This document shows, piece by piece, positions 16,333-25,674 of a stretch of DNA of 64,000 bases. Made by a program: the position numbers and the translations under genes. The notes beneath the pieces are model-generated. The model saw only the letters and a program-made list of their open reading frames with translations. It had not been told where the DNA came from and did not search any database. Source of the stretch: Natronorubrum daqingense. Its GTDB lineage: Archaea; Halobacteriota; Halobacteria; Halobacteriales; Natrialbaceae. Numbering within the stretch: position 1 is the first letter of the stretch; each line of letters starts with the position of its first letter. The stretch is taken from NCBI RefSeq assembly GCF_001971705.1, contig NZ_CP019327.1, positions 1,426,001-1,490,000 on the forward strand, written 5' to 3'.

Positions 16333-18363
16333 TCAGATCTCGGTGACGTACGTGTGCGAGTCGGGGAGGGCCTGTGCGTCCTCGTGAAGGAGAGCAACGA
16401 CGAGACAGTCGGCGTACTCTTCGAAGTACGCGACGAGATCGGCGATGCGATCGGAGTCGATCGCCTCGAGTGAGTCCAAGAGCACAGTTGGGACGGCCTC
16501 GTGGACCTCGTGGACGAGGAAGCCCGCGAGGGCGAAGATCAATCCGGTCACCTCGCGTTCGCTCTCCGAGAGGTGGTCGATGCGATCCTCGTAGGTCGTC
16601 CCGTCGTCGGCCGCGCGGACGACGTGGAGGTCGAAGGCAGTCTTCGTGACTTTTCGACGGCCCTCGCGAACGGAGCGCTCCCGTCGTTCGATCCAGATCC
16701 GCTCGATGTTTCCGTACTCGAGGATCGAGAGAATCGAGTCCATGTGCTCGTTGAACGCGTCGACGGCGTTTTCTTCGAGTCGGCCGACGCGGGTTCGAAG
16801 GTCGGTCAGTTCGTCGTCGATCTCCTCGCGTTCGGCTTCGAAGTCCGCTCGCTCCTCGAGTTTCGTCTCGATCTCGTCGATCTGGGAGTGGACGTCGTCG
16901 TACTCCGATTCGAGGGACTCGATTTCCATCTCGAGTTGGGTGCTCTCACGGTGGGTTTCGATGACGTCGCCGTAATCTGCCGTCTCGAGCGTCTCCGCTT
17001 CCTCCTCGAGTTCCTCGACGCGGTCGCGCTGTTCGGCCTGTTGGGTTTCGAGATCGTCGATCCGCGACTCGCGGCGCTCGAGTTCCTCCTCGACGGCGGA
17101 CCGACGGTCCTCGAGTTCTCGGTGATTATCTCGGCGCTCGCGAAGTTCGCGCTGGCGCGTTGAGAGTTCGTCGATCTGGGATTGGAGGTCGTTTCGCTCG
17201 CCGAGTTTGGCCTGATGCAGCGATCGAAGCTTTTCGACGGTGGTTTCGATGCGTTCGCGTTCGACCGACGATCCGCAGGTCCAACAGACGACGTCGCTCG
17301 ACTCTTCGAGGAGTTGGTCGGTGACGTCACCGTCTGTATCGGAGCCTGCACCGGTGTCGCCGTTTGGCTCGATCTCGAGGTCGAGTCCGTCTTCCTCGAG
17401 TCGGTCCTCGTTGAACCGGATGACGCTCTGGAGTTCGTTCAGCGTCGTATCGAGTGCGCGTTTTCGGTTTCGAAGCTCCTGAACACGCCCCTCGAGGTGC
17501 TCCGGTGAATCGAGATCGTCGTCGACGGCCTCGAGTTGGTCGTCGATCTCCTCGCGTTCGGCCTCGAGTTCGGCCTTGCTCTCGCGTTCGGTTTCGAGTT
17601 CGTACTCGATCGAGTCGAGCGTCGACTGCGCGTCCTGGAGGTCGGCGACAGTCTCCTCGATGTCTGCGCGTTGCTCTCGACTCGCGTCGATATCGAGGTC
17701 GAACGACTCGAGTTCCGATTCGAGTTCCTCGAGTCGCTCAGTTTTGGCTTCGATGTCGTCTTCGATGGCCTGCCGTCGCGTTTCGAGAGCCGGCCGTTCG
17801 GACTCGAGATCGTCGAGGTCGGCGAGTCGGTCGTCGATCTCTCGCTTTCTGGATTCCAGTCGCGATATTTCGGCTTCGATCTCGTCCGTGTCGATCGGTC
17901 GCATAATCAACTCGCGGAGGTCGTCGCCCCGTCGAACGGTCTGTCGAGCCTCATTGGACTCGAGTAAGAACGCGAAGAGATCGGCGAGTTCGGCGTCCTC
18001 GAGGTACGGATCGCCGTCGAATCGGACGGCACCGTCGTGGCGCTCGAGCGTGCGAGTGTAGGTTTCGCCGTCGAGAGCTAATTCGACGTGGCCCGACTCG
18101 GCGTCGCCCTTCAGCGACGGGCGGTCGCTACCGATCGCGGCCATGATGGACTGGAGAAACGACGTTCGGTTAGTCGCGTTCCGGCCAGTCAGGACGTTCA
18201 CACCGGGTTCCAGCGTAACCTCGGTGGAATCGATCCCGCCGATTCGCTCGGCGGAGACAGTGATCGACGACGTAACTGACTCAGGTGGTGACACACGGGT
18301 TCGTTGTCTGTCGGAGTAAAAAATAGTATCGACTGGCGACTGCTGTCGAATTGTCGCCATCAT
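16333..18363 (-). CDS. Archaea-specific SMC-like ATPase (Sph3-like)
   Basis: 676 aa. An N-terminal ATPase half with GVNVLTGRNATNRTSFLQSI (~residues 53-72) is followed by long Glu/Arg coiled coils (~160-360 and ~385-560) around a CWTC zinc-hook-like turn near residue 363. The C-terminal half has LSESEREVTGLIFALAGFL (signature) and VPTVLLDSLEAID (Walker B). The P-loop has Asn-Arg-Thr instead of Gly-Lys-Thr and Walker B has Asp-Ser instead of Asp-Glu, a pattern of the archaea-specific SMC-related family. In Haloferax volcanii, sph3 next to rdfA is needed for rod shape. Here the rdfA stop lies 23 bp upstream, so the two are probably one operon. Confidence 0.82.
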   Translation of the reverse strand: MMATIRQQSPVDTIFYSDRQRTRVSPPESVTSSITVSAERIGGIDSTEVTLEPGVNVLTGRNATNRTSFLQSIMAAIGSDRPSLKGDAESGHVELALDGETYTRTLERHDGAVRFDGDPYLEDAELADLFAFLLESNEARQTVRRGDDLRELIMRPIDTDEIEAEISRLESRKREIDDRLADLDDLESERPALETRRQAIEDDIEAKTERLEELESELESFDLDIDASREQRADIEETVADLQDAQSTLDSIEYELETERESKAELEAEREEIDDQLEAVDDDLDSPEHLEGRVQELRNRKRALDTTLNELQSVIRFNEDRLEEDGLDLEIEPNGDTGAGSDTDGDVTDQLLEESSDVVCWTCGSSVERERIETTVEKLRSLHQAKLGERNDLQSQIDELSTRQRELRERRDNHRELEDRRSAVEEELERRESRIDDLETQQAEQRDRVEELEEEAETLETADYGDVIETHRESTQLEMEIESLESEYDDVHSQIDEIETKLEERADFEAEREEIDDELTDLRTRVGRLEENAVDAFNEHMDSILSILEYGNIERIWIERRERSVREGRRKVTKTAFDLHVVRAADDGTTYEDRIDHLSESEREVTGLIFALAGFLVHEVHEAVPTVLLDSLEAIDSDRIADLVAYFEEYADCLVVALLHEDAQALPDSHTYVTEI

Positions 18364-18386
18364 CGATCGCGGCTGTTTCGTTCCGG

Positions 18387-19013
18387 TCAGGTGCTACCCG
18401 CCGGCTCGCAATCGCAGCCGCCTCGCTCGAGTAAGTCGACGATCGGATAGTCTGAGCCGCAGTTCTCACAGACGACGCGGACGTTGACGAACACCTCGTA
18501 GCTGCGGTCCGTGAGCCGGTCTGCGGTCACCAGTTCTTCGAGTGTGGCGTCCGTGACGACCTGCGTCCGGCCGGAGAGGCGTTCGATCGTGGTCCGCTTT
18601 CGCTCGAGGCGGTCGGTCGGGTCTTCGTCGGGGAGGGCAGCGTCGCGGACGGACGTCAGGTAGGTGTGGACCGCCTGATGCGTGACGAAGTGTGACTGGA
18701 GCGCCTCGACGTCGATTCCGGATCGTTCGAGGTCACGGCGCTTTCGGACGGTGTCGGACCGGGGGACGCTGTCGTCCGTCAGCGTCTCGTAGAGGTGACC
18801 GACGTCGGCGTCGGTGACGGATTCGCCCGCATCGATGAGTGCAGCCCTGAGAACGGCCCGGTTGAACAGGTCGGCCAGGTCGCGCAGACTCGTTCGCTCC
18901 GTTCCGTCACCGATCCACTCCGCCTCGAGGCGAGCGCCCCACTCCTCGAGTCCGTACTCGTCGATGATGCGTTCGACTTTCGTTCGTCGTCGCCCGCTCT
19001 CGTCCTCGCCCAT
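18387..19013 (-). CDS. rdfA: Rod-determining factor RdfA family protein
   Basis: 208 aa starting MGEDESGRRRTKVERIIDEYGL, the conserved N terminus of the RdfA family. Further family features are SLRDLADLFNRAVLRAAL (~45-62), DFVTHQAVHTYL-like SHFVTHQAVHTYLT (~107-120) and a C-terminal zinc pair (CENCG, then CDCE). RdfA is required for rod-shaped cells in Haloferax volcanii and acts with the adjacent SMC-like protein. Several paralogous rdfA/SMC pairs occur per haloarchaeal genome, so this copy may not be the shape-determining one. Confidence 0.82.
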   Translation of the reverse strand: MGEDESGRRRTKVERIIDEYGLEEWGARLEAEWIGDGTERTSLRDLADLFNRAVLRAALIDAGESVTDADVGHLYETLTDDSVPRSDTVRKRRDLERSGIDVEALQSHFVTHQAVHTYLTSVRDAALPDEDPTDRLERKRTTIERLSGRTQVVTDATLEELVTADRLTDRSYEVFVNVRVVCENCGSDYPIVDLLERGGCDCEPAGST

Positions 19014-19325
19014 ACCAACTGAGACAGAAGCCGCCGATACAAGCGTTGTGGTTACGGGCGGAAAGTTCGGTGTACTCGGTCGGTTGCAATCCGCGCCGGT
19101 TCGGCGGTCGACACAGTAAGACTATCGGCTGACGCGGGTGCCGATAGACTGACGGTACAATTACAGACATATATTTGTAATGGGTGGCTGTGTTCGTATC
19201 GGTCGAACGGGAGTATTTCGATGATTTCCGTCAATTGGCCGCCGTGCTCGAACAATTCTATTCTCGCGCATTCGATGAGCCGTTCAACCCAACCGAACAC
19301 TCGCGCTCTTTCGCCGTTGGGTGGT
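19014..19325. other. 312-bp intergenic region
   Basis: Contains the likely rdfA promoter and the 3' flank of the IclR gene. A T/A-rich stretch lies near 19160-19182. No gene or repeat is supported. Confidence 0.45.
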
Positions 19326-20102
19326 TTACTCCGAGAACAAGAGGTTGACTTCGACGGTGTTCGCCGCCGAGAGCAGTTGGTTGTGCAGTTCGTCGTGTTC
19401 CCACTCGTTCTCGAGGCGGTGTTGTGGGCCGGCGACCGTAATCGCGCCGTGGACCTCCCCCTCGTTCGAGAGTACCGGGGCACCGACGGCGCTAATACCG
19501 GGCAAGTACTCGCCGTGGCTGTACGCGATGCCGGTCTCGCGAATCGTCTCGAGTTCGATTTCCAGCGTCTCCCGGTCCGTAATGGTCTCTTCGGTGAACG
19601 CGGGGAGGCCCCACCCCTCGACGATCCGACTCACACGGTGGGATTCGAAATGGGCGAGCATCGCCTTTCCACCCGCAGAACAGTGGAGGTACGTCGGCGT
19701 CCCGACGGTGATACTCGAGGAAACGGAGCGTTCGCCATCACACGCGCGGATGATCGTTCCTAATCCGTTTTGTACGGTCGAACACAGCACTCGTTCACCG
19801 GTCCACTCGGCGAGGTCTTCGAGAGGGGTTTCGGACGCAGCGTGGAGTGGTTCGGCGTGTTTGACGTGCTCGCCAAACGAGAGGAATCGAAGGCTCAGAC
19901 GATAGTCGGTTCCGTCCTGAACGACGTACCCTTTCGAAGAGAGTGTCGTCAAGTGAGCGTGTACCGTGCTTTTGGGGAGCCCCGTTCGCTCGGTCAGTTC
20001 GGTAACGCCTGCGCCTTCGGCCTGCCAGAGTGCCTCGAGGATGTCGAGCGTCTTGACGACCGCTTGAACCCGATCCACCTCGTCCGTGCCCTGGATTGTC
20101 AT
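19326..20102 (-). CDS. IclR-family transcriptional regulator
   Basis: 258 aa. The N-terminal winged helix spans ~10-70 (VVKTLDILEALWQ, then TGLPKSTVHAHLTTL as recognition helix). The IclR effector domain follows (~85-250), with LHCSAGGKAMLAHF and GEYLPGISAVGAPV typical of the ligand pocket. It is divergent from an acyl-CoA dehydrogenase gene with 146 bp between starts, so it probably controls that gene and perhaps the ABC importer beyond it. The inducer is unknown; IclR proteins usually sense small carboxylic acids or aromatics. Confidence 0.88.
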   Translation of the reverse strand: MTIQGTDEVDRVQAVVKTLDILEALWQAEGAGVTELTERTGLPKSTVHAHLTTLSSKGYVVQDGTDYRLSLRFLSFGEHVKHAEPLHAASETPLEDLAEWTGERVLCSTVQNGLGTIIRACDGERSVSSSITVGTPTYLHCSAGGKAMLAHFESHRVSRIVEGWGLPAFTEETITDRETLEIELETIRETGIAYSHGEYLPGISAVGAPVLSNEGEVHGAITVAGPQHRLENEWEHDELHNQLLSAANTVEVNLLFSE

Positions 20103-20220
20103 ACCAATAGTTCCAGAGAGAGCGCTATAATTGTTCTGTTCTGTCGAACGGCGTAATCACAAAACACCCCGAAACCGGGCACCAATTGGCGCGACGACGG
20201 CCTGTGAGCCACGATAACAC

Positions 20221-20227
20221 TTATGTA
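20221..20227 (+). promoter_or_regulatory. TATA-like box of acyl-CoA dehydrogenase gene
   Basis: TTATGTA is centred 25 bp before the ATG at 20249, as expected for a leaderless archaeal transcript. The motif GTTCTGT occurs at 20133-20139 and 20232-20238 in the same divergent region and is a weak candidate for regulator half-sites. Confidence 0.45.
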
Positions 20228-20248
20228 GTCGGTTCTGTCATATAGGAT

Positions 20249-21445
20249 ATGGACTTTAGCGAACCGTCCGAGGCAGTGCAGATTACCCAAGCGCTCGACG
20301 ATTTCATCGATCAGGAAGTCTCCCCACTCGAGAGCGAGTACGAGGAGTTCCTCGGCCCGGATTACGAGAAACACATCGTCGACGAGAATCACCGACAGGT
20401 GCCCGAATATCGAGATATCGTCGAAACCATCCGGAAGAAATCGGTCGAGGCTGGGTTCTACGGGATGACGATGCCGGAAGAAGCGGGTGGCGGTGACGTC
20501 GATATCCTCACTCGAGCGATCGTCGGCGAGCACATGTCGAACCGACCGCCGGGCTTTCACAGTGCGATCTTCGGCGGTGCAGGCGGACCGACGCCCATTC
20601 TCCTCGCCTGCGACGAAGACCAGCGCGAAGAGTACCTGAAGCCACTGATGGACGGTGAGATCACGACCTGTTTCGCACTCACCGAGCCGGGTCACGGTAG
20701 CGACGCCCATTACATGGACACGACCGCCGAGAAAGACGGTGACGAGTGGGTGATTAGCGGCCAGAAGTGCTTCATCACGAACGGCCCCTACGCGGACTTC
20801 GTGATGGTCTTCGCGCGAACGAGCGGCGAAGATGGTGACCTCGGCGGGATCACGTGTTTCCTCGTCGACGCGGACAACCCCGGCTTCGAAGTCGGGACGA
20901 TCCACCGCTCGATGGGAATGACCCCCGGCACGCACTCGGAACTGTACTTCAACGACTGTCGCGTCGGCGAGGACAAAGTCCTCGGCGAGGTCGACCGCGG
21001 TTTCCAGTCGGCGATGGACTGGATCGGCGGCGGCCGAATCAACATCGCCGCTGGCTCCGTCGGCACGGCGCAGTTCCTCCTCGACATGTCCGTCGAGTAC
21101 GCCCGCGAGCGAGAGACCTTCGACAAACCGATCGGACACCGACAGGGCGTCTCCTTCCAACTCGCCGAACTCGCGACTGACATCGAGCAGGTCAGACAGC
21201 TCTATCGCTACGCCGCCTGGAAGATGGACGAGGGCGAGCGCGCACGCAAAGAGGAGTCTATGGCGAAGCTTCGCGGAGCACAACTCGCCAACGACGCCGC
21301 CGACATCGCGATGCAGGTCCACGGTGGTGCCGGCTTCATGAAGGAACTCCCGATCGAACGCAACTACCGCTCGGCTCGCGTCTTTCGCATCTTCGAAGGA
21401 ACCGACGAGATCCAAAAGCGCACGATCGCTCGAGAACTCATCTGA
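20249..21445 (+). CDS. Acyl-CoA dehydrogenase
   Basis: 398 aa with the three-part acyl-CoA dehydrogenase fold: N-terminal helical domain, middle beta domain (CFALTEPGHGSDAHYM, FAD/substrate loop) and C-terminal helices. The catalytic Glu is E383 in IFEGTDEIQKRTIAREL. It catalyses FAD-dependent alpha,beta-dehydrogenation of an acyl-CoA and passes electrons to ETF. It is divergent from the IclR gene and followed after 3 bp by an MBL hydrolase, so those two form an operon. Chain length or branching preference cannot be read from sequence. Confidence 0.92.
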   Translation: MDFSEPSEAVQITQALDDFIDQEVSPLESEYEEFLGPDYEKHIVDENHRQVPEYRDIVETIRKKSVEAGFYGMTMPEEAGGGDVDILTRAIVGEHMSNRPPGFHSAIFGGAGGPTPILLACDEDQREEYLKPLMDGEITTCFALTEPGHGSDAHYMDTTAEKDGDEWVISGQKCFITNGPYADFVMVFARTSGEDGDLGGITCFLVDADNPGFEVGTIHRSMGMTPGTHSELYFNDCRVGEDKVLGEVDRGFQSAMDWIGGGRINIAAGSVGTAQFLLDMSVEYARERETFDKPIGHRQGVSFQLAELATDIEQVRQLYRYAAWKMDEGERARKEESMAKLRGAQLANDAADIAMQVHGGAGFMKELPIERNYRSARVFRIFEGTDEIQKRTIARELI

Positions 21446-21448
21446 GCG

Positions 21449-22444
21449 ATGTCCAAGCCGACCAAACAGACCGAGCCGTCGGTCGCCTCCATCACCCGAC
21501 TCGAGTTCGACATCGAGTGGCCGCCCAAACACGCCGCCGCGTACCTGATAGAGGCTGACGCGCCAATCGTGATCGACGCGGGTGATCCAAGCGACCGCGC
21601 GAGTGAGACGATCCGTGAGACCCTCGCGACGAAGGGGTACGCCCCCTCGGACGTCGAGGCAGTCATCGTCACCCACCCCCACAGCGATCACATCGGACAG
21701 GTCCCCCTGCTTCGGGAGGCCGGTGCGACCATCTACGCGCCCCAACCCGTCCTCGAGCGACTCGAGCGCGACGGCGACGAGTTGGCCGCGGGCGTCAGTG
21801 AGGTCGGACAATCCGCTGGCTACCGCGGAGAGGCGATCGAACGCGAGATCGAACGCGCGCGAGACTCGTTGCAGCGAAATCGTCGGCTCCTCGCCCCGAC
21901 GGAGGCGGTCGGTTTCGAGTTCGGCGAGGCGTTTACCGTCGGGGGCCTCCAGTTCGAGGCGGTTCACACCCCCGGCCACCAGCTCCATCACGCGAGTCTC
22001 GCGACGACGATCGGTGACCAGCGAATCCTGTTCAGCGGCGACGCACTCATCGAGCCGTTTCGTTCCGGCGCGATCCACGTCGGGATCGACCACGGCGCCT
22101 ACGAGGCGATCGACGCGTTTCACGACGCGTTGGATCGCCTCGAGCCGTACTCGTTCGACAGCGTCTTCCCCGGCCACGGGCCCGTGTTCACGGATTTCGA
22201 CCAGACGATCGAGTTCACGCGCAACGAACTCGAGTCGCTCACGGCCGAGACGCACGAAGCGATCGTGACCGTGGGGCCGGCCACGCCGATGGAGATCACG
22301 CGCCACCGAATGGGCGAGGTTCGCTATCCCGCCCAACTCCTCGACACTCTCGGCGCACTCGGGACGTTAGAGCGCCGCGGCCGCGTCGAACACGTCACTC
22401 GAGACGGCGTGCGGTCGTACGCGACGGTAAAGCCGACGCCGTAG
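21449..22444 (+). CDS. MBL-fold metallo-hydrolase
   Basis: 331 aa. Zinc motif THPHSDHIGQV near residue 75, second-site HTPGHQLHH near 180, SGDALIEPF and the GHGP loop near 248. The N terminus reads RLEFDIEWPPKHAAAYLIE. The C-terminal ~80 residues are helical with a winged-helix-like character (LDTLGALGTLERRGRVE). This is the glyoxalase-II/LACTB2-like class acting on thioesters or esters. Coupling to the acyl-CoA dehydrogenase suggests acyl-CoA thioester hydrolysis, by inference. A clear paralog is encoded at 40072-41208. Confidence 0.8.
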   Translation: MSKPTKQTEPSVASITRLEFDIEWPPKHAAAYLIEADAPIVIDAGDPSDRASETIRETLATKGYAPSDVEAVIVTHPHSDHIGQVPLLREAGATIYAPQPVLERLERDGDELAAGVSEVGQSAGYRGEAIEREIERARDSLQRNRRLLAPTEAVGFEFGEAFTVGGLQFEAVHTPGHQLHHASLATTIGDQRILFSGDALIEPFRSGAIHVGIDHGAYEAIDAFHDALDRLEPYSFDSVFPGHGPVFTDFDQTIEFTRNELESLTAETHEAIVTVGPATPMEITRHRMGEVRYPAQLLDTLGALGTLERRGRVEHVTRDGVRSYATVKPTP

Positions 22445-22588
22445 CCGCCGTAGCCGGATCTGACACGGTGTCTCGACTCGACACTCATTTTTGCGTCTGC
22501 TCTCTGTGGGAGCTGTTGCAACGACCAGCACAATAGACTCAGATTCCAGTGCGCGAATAAAACTCGAGACAGATGCGATTCGGCGAAA

Positions 22589-22598
22589 ATGTTAACAA
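22589..22598. promoter_or_regulatory. Palindromic operator candidate, ABC operon
   Basis: ATGTTAACAA, with the 8-bp perfect palindrome TGTTAACA at 22590-22597, lies 23-32 bp before the ATG of the first permease gene. It matches 9 of 10 positions of the perfect palindrome TTGTTAACAA upstream of the binding-protein gene (25675-25684), so one regulator may bind both. Confidence 0.45.
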
Positions 22599-22620
22599 TT
22601 ACCTTGTGTATAGTGTTGGC

Positions 22621-23568
22621 ATGGCAACCGACATGGAGCCTGTCGACCAGTCACGTCGTTTTTACGACGACGGGATTTCGATCGGCGGGTTCGAAATTAC
22701 CTCGGAGGACTTCTGGGGCTGGTTGACGATCCTGCCAGTGTTGGTCCTCTACACGCTCGTCGCACTGATACCGATCGGCTTCGCGTTCGTCGCATCGTTA
22801 CACAACCTGCCGCTTTTGAACCCACAGTGGGAGTTCGTCGGGCTCGACAATTACATCGAGGTCTTCCAGATCGATCGGTTCTGGGGATCGATGTGGCGTG
22901 GCTTCGTGTTCATGGTCGGTTCGACGGTGATCCAGTTGGTCGTGGGCGTCTGGATGGCACTCGTCTTGAACAAGATATCGCGCGGCAGTCGGTTGCTGAG
23001 CACGCTCGTGTTCACGTCGTATCTGATCCCGACGATCATCGTCACCATGGTGTTCTTGTTCATGCTGGATCCCTACGACGGGGTACTCCACGCGGCGGGG
23101 ACGCAACTCGGTCTCTGGGACGACTACTTGCTCGGGAACACGAGCCTCTCGATGACGGCGGTTATCCTCATCAGTAGCTGGAAGTTCTCGGCGTTCGTGA
23201 CGCTGTTCACGCTCGCACAGTTGCAGTCCATTCCAGACCGGTTCTACGAGGCCGCGAAGGTCTGTGGGGCGACGACTTGGGAGATGTTCCGCGACATCAC
23301 GCTGCCTCGACTCTACGGAGCGATCTTGGTCGTGATCTTCCTGCGCGCGGTGTTCATGTTCAACAAGTACGACATCATCTACCAGTTGACCCAGGGCGGA
23401 CCGGGAAGTGCGACGACGACGATGCCGATTCTCGCCTACAGGGAGACGTTCGAACTCGGCGCGTACGGAATGGGTAACGCTGTTGCCATCGTTATGTTCC
23501 TGTTCTTGCTCGTGAGCGGGATCCTCTACTTGAAACACATGAACCCGAGCCAGGAGGTCCAAACATGA
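22621..23568 (+). CDS. CUT1 ABC transporter permease (MalF type)
   Basis: 315 aa from the ATG at 22621; an in-frame upstream start is unlikely because it would cover the operator and promoter. Six membrane segments begin at WGWLTILPVLVLYTLVALIP. The EAA loop, YEAAKVCGATTWEMFRDITLPRL, spans about residues 215-238 and contacts the ATPase. The GPGSATTTMPILAY segment is typical of carbohydrate (CUT1) permeases. First gene of a four-gene importer operon, overlapping the next permease by 4 bp. The substrate is probably a sugar, polyol or glycerol-phosphate-like compound; its specificity is unknown. Confidence 0.88.
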   Translation: MATDMEPVDQSRRFYDDGISIGGFEITSEDFWGWLTILPVLVLYTLVALIPIGFAFVASLHNLPLLNPQWEFVGLDNYIEVFQIDRFWGSMWRGFVFMVGSTVIQLVVGVWMALVLNKISRGSRLLSTLVFTSYLIPTIIVTMVFLFMLDPYDGVLHAAGTQLGLWDDYLLGNTSLSMTAVILISSWKFSAFVTLFTLAQLQSIPDRFYEAAKVCGATTWEMFRDITLPRLYGAILVVIFLRAVFMFNKYDIIYQLTQGGPGSATTTMPILAYRETFELGAYGMGNAVAIVMFLFLLVSGILYLKHMNPSQEVQT

Positions 23569-24464
23569 GTACCCAGACCGGCGGAGACGACACGCCTGAC
23601 GAACCGTCCCTCGGCCGCTCGTTCCGCCTCTCGCACACCTACCGGAGCCTCATCTACCGAACGGGACTCTACGGCAGTATGACCGTCCTCTTCGTAATTT
23701 TGGGCTTCCCGATCTACTGGATGGCTCAGAACGCGTTCAAGACCCGTCTCGGGCTCCAAGAGGGGATTACGTTCTTCCCCACGCCGGACATCTTCACGGT
23801 CCAGCAGTTCGACGTGATCTTCAACCCGACTGTCGGTCGCTACCTCTTGAACAGCGTCATCGTCACGATCGGGGTCGTCGTGACCGTCATCGTCGTCTCC
23901 CTGATCGCGGGCTACGGCCTCGCCCGGTTCAACTACAAACACAAGGTCAAGACGGCGCGATTCTTGCTGGTCGGCTACATGTTCAGCCCGATCGTCCTCG
24001 CGATTCCGCTGTACCTCATCTGGGATACGCTCGGACTCCTGAACAGGTACGTCGGCCTCATCCTCGCACTGAGCGCGATGTCGATGCCGTTCGCCGTCTG
24101 GTTGATGTGGAAGTACATCCAGACCATCCCGGCCTCGATGGAGGAATCCGCGTGGGTCGCCGGCGCGCCGAGGTGGCGTGGCTTCCTCGACGTGATCGTC
24201 CCGCAGACGAAACCGGCGATGATCGCCAACTCGGTCTTCGCGTTCGCGATCGCCTGGGGCGACTTCACGTTCGCGTACATCCTCATGCCCGACGATTCGG
24301 CGACGACGTTCCCGCCGGGGATCTTCCGACTGTTTCACTCCTCGTGGGAAACCGGCTGGCCTGAGTTCATGGCCGTGAGCCTCCTCGTCTCACTGCCCGC
24401 ACTCCTGTTCGCGTTCTTCCTCCAGTCGTACCTGCTGAAGGGCTTCAAGATTCGCGCACTCTGA
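23565..24464 (+). CDS. CUT1 ABC transporter permease (MalG type)
   Basis: 299 aa with six membrane helices. After an N-terminal cytosolic stretch the first helix reads TVLFVILGFPIYWMAQNAF, and the EAA loop is EESAWVAGAPRWRGFLDVIVPQ near residue 205. It pairs with the upstream permease, with which it overlaps as ATGA. The ATPase gene follows after 65 bp. Together they form the membrane channel of a solute importer. Confidence 0.88.
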   Translation: MSTQTGGDDTPDEPSLGRSFRLSHTYRSLIYRTGLYGSMTVLFVILGFPIYWMAQNAFKTRLGLQEGITFFPTPDIFTVQQFDVIFNPTVGRYLLNSVIVTIGVVVTVIVVSLIAGYGLARFNYKHKVKTARFLLVGYMFSPIVLAIPLYLIWDTLGLLNRYVGLILALSAMSMPFAVWLMWKYIQTIPASMEESAWVAGAPRWRGFLDVIVPQTKPAMIANSVFAFAIAWGDFTFAYILMPDDSATTFPPGIFRLFHSSWETGWPEFMAVSLLVSLPALLFAFFLQSYLLKGFKIRAL

Positions 24465-24529
24465 GCACAGTCATTCGAACAGACGATCACACGACACAAT
24501 CGACACAACCACACTAACACAACAAAATC

Positions 24530-25606
24530 ATGGCAGCAATCACCATTCAGAACCTCACGAAACGATTCGGATCGCTCGTCGCCGTCGACGACTTCAGCCT
24601 CACCATCGAGGACGGCGAATTCATCACCCTCGTCGGCCCATCGGGCTGTGGGAAGACGACGACGCTTCGCTGCGTCGCCGGCCTCGAGAGCACGACCTCC
24701 GGCACGGTCATGTTCGGCGAACACGACGTTACCGACTACCCCGTCCAGCAGCGGGGAATCGCGTTGCTCTTCCAGGACATCGCGTTGTACCCACACATGA
24801 CGGTCGAAGAGAACATCGGCTACCCGTTGAAACTCGAGGGCCAGAGCAAGGAACAGCGCAGCGAACGAGTTCGCGATGCCGCGGAGATGCTCCAGATCGA
24901 AGATCAACTCGAGAAACACCCGAGCGAACTCTCCGGGGGACAACAACAGCGCGTCGCGCTGGGGCGGTCCATCGTCAGGGAGCCCGCGATGTTCCTGTTC
25001 GACGAGCCGATGAGCGACCTCGACGCGAAGCTCAAACACGAATTGCGGCCGCTGTTCGCCGAAGTAACTGAGAAGGTCGGCTGTCCGACGATGTACGTCA
25101 CCCACGATCAGGAAGAGGCGATGACGATGTCCGACCGTATCGCCGTGATGAACGACGGCGAACTCGAGCAGGTCGGGACGCCGAGGGAGGTCTACGACGA
25201 GCCACAATCGTCGTTCGTCGGGGAGTTCATCGGTCGACCGAACATGGAGTTCTTCGACGCCGACGTCTCTCGACAGAACGGAACGATGGATCTGTCGATC
25301 GGAGATACGGCCTATCAAATCGCCACCTCGGAGGCGTTAGCCCAGTACGAAGACGGAAACGTTCGAATCGGTATTCGACCACAGGACATCTCGGTTTCCT
25401 CGGATGCCGACGACGGACTCACCGGCGAACACGTCTTCGACGAGACGCTCGGCGATCAGACGCACAGCCTCTTCGACACGCCGCTGGGACGGCTCACCGT
25501 CGTGACGCCGCCGAAGTTCCGCGGAAACGGCCAGCAGTACGGCCTCGAGTTCGACACGAACGCGATGAAGGCGTTCGACCCGAAGAGCGGGCTTCGGATC
25601 GAGTAA
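24530..25606 (+). CDS. ABC transporter ATPase (MalK/UgpC type)
   Basis: 358 aa. Walker A GPSGCGKTTTLRCVAGL (~37-53), Q-loop, signature LSGGQQQRVALGRSI (~133), Walker B MFLFDEPMSDLDAKL (~155) and switch His in YVTHDQEEAMTMSD. The C-terminal ~120 residues form the TOBE/OB regulatory domain of the MalK class (GIRPQDISVSSDADDG). One Q-loop variant reads LLFQDIALYPHMTVEEN. It energises the two preceding permeases. Confidence 0.92.
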   Translation: MAAITIQNLTKRFGSLVAVDDFSLTIEDGEFITLVGPSGCGKTTTLRCVAGLESTTSGTVMFGEHDVTDYPVQQRGIALLFQDIALYPHMTVEENIGYPLKLEGQSKEQRSERVRDAAEMLQIEDQLEKHPSELSGGQQQRVALGRSIVREPAMFLFDEPMSDLDAKLKHELRPLFAEVTEKVGCPTMYVTHDQEEAMTMSDRIAVMNDGELEQVGTPREVYDEPQSSFVGEFIGRPNMEFFDADVSRQNGTMDLSIGDTAYQIATSEALAQYEDGNVRIGIRPQDISVSSDADDGLTGEHVFDETLGDQTHSLFDTPLGRLTVVTPPKFRGNGQQYGLEFDTNAMKAFDPKSGLRIE

Positions 25607-25663
25607 TTACCACTGCTCGATTTTCCGTCGTTCGTCGGCGAACGCGGTGAATACAGACGATAT

Positions 25664-25670
25664 CTTTATA
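25664..25670 (+). promoter_or_regulatory. TATA-like box of the binding-protein gene
   Basis: CTTTATA is centred 30 bp before the ATG at 25697, consistent with a separate leaderless transcript for the binding protein, which is often made in excess over its permeases. Confidence 0.5.
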
Positions 25671-25674
25671 ATGA

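Noticed and set aside
20099..22336. 745-codon open frame on the minus strand
   Set aside because: It is the reverse shadow of the acyl-CoA dehydrogenase and MBL genes, caused by high GC at codon third positions. Its Arg/Val/Asp-rich sequence matches no family, and the opposite strand has two conserved enzymes.
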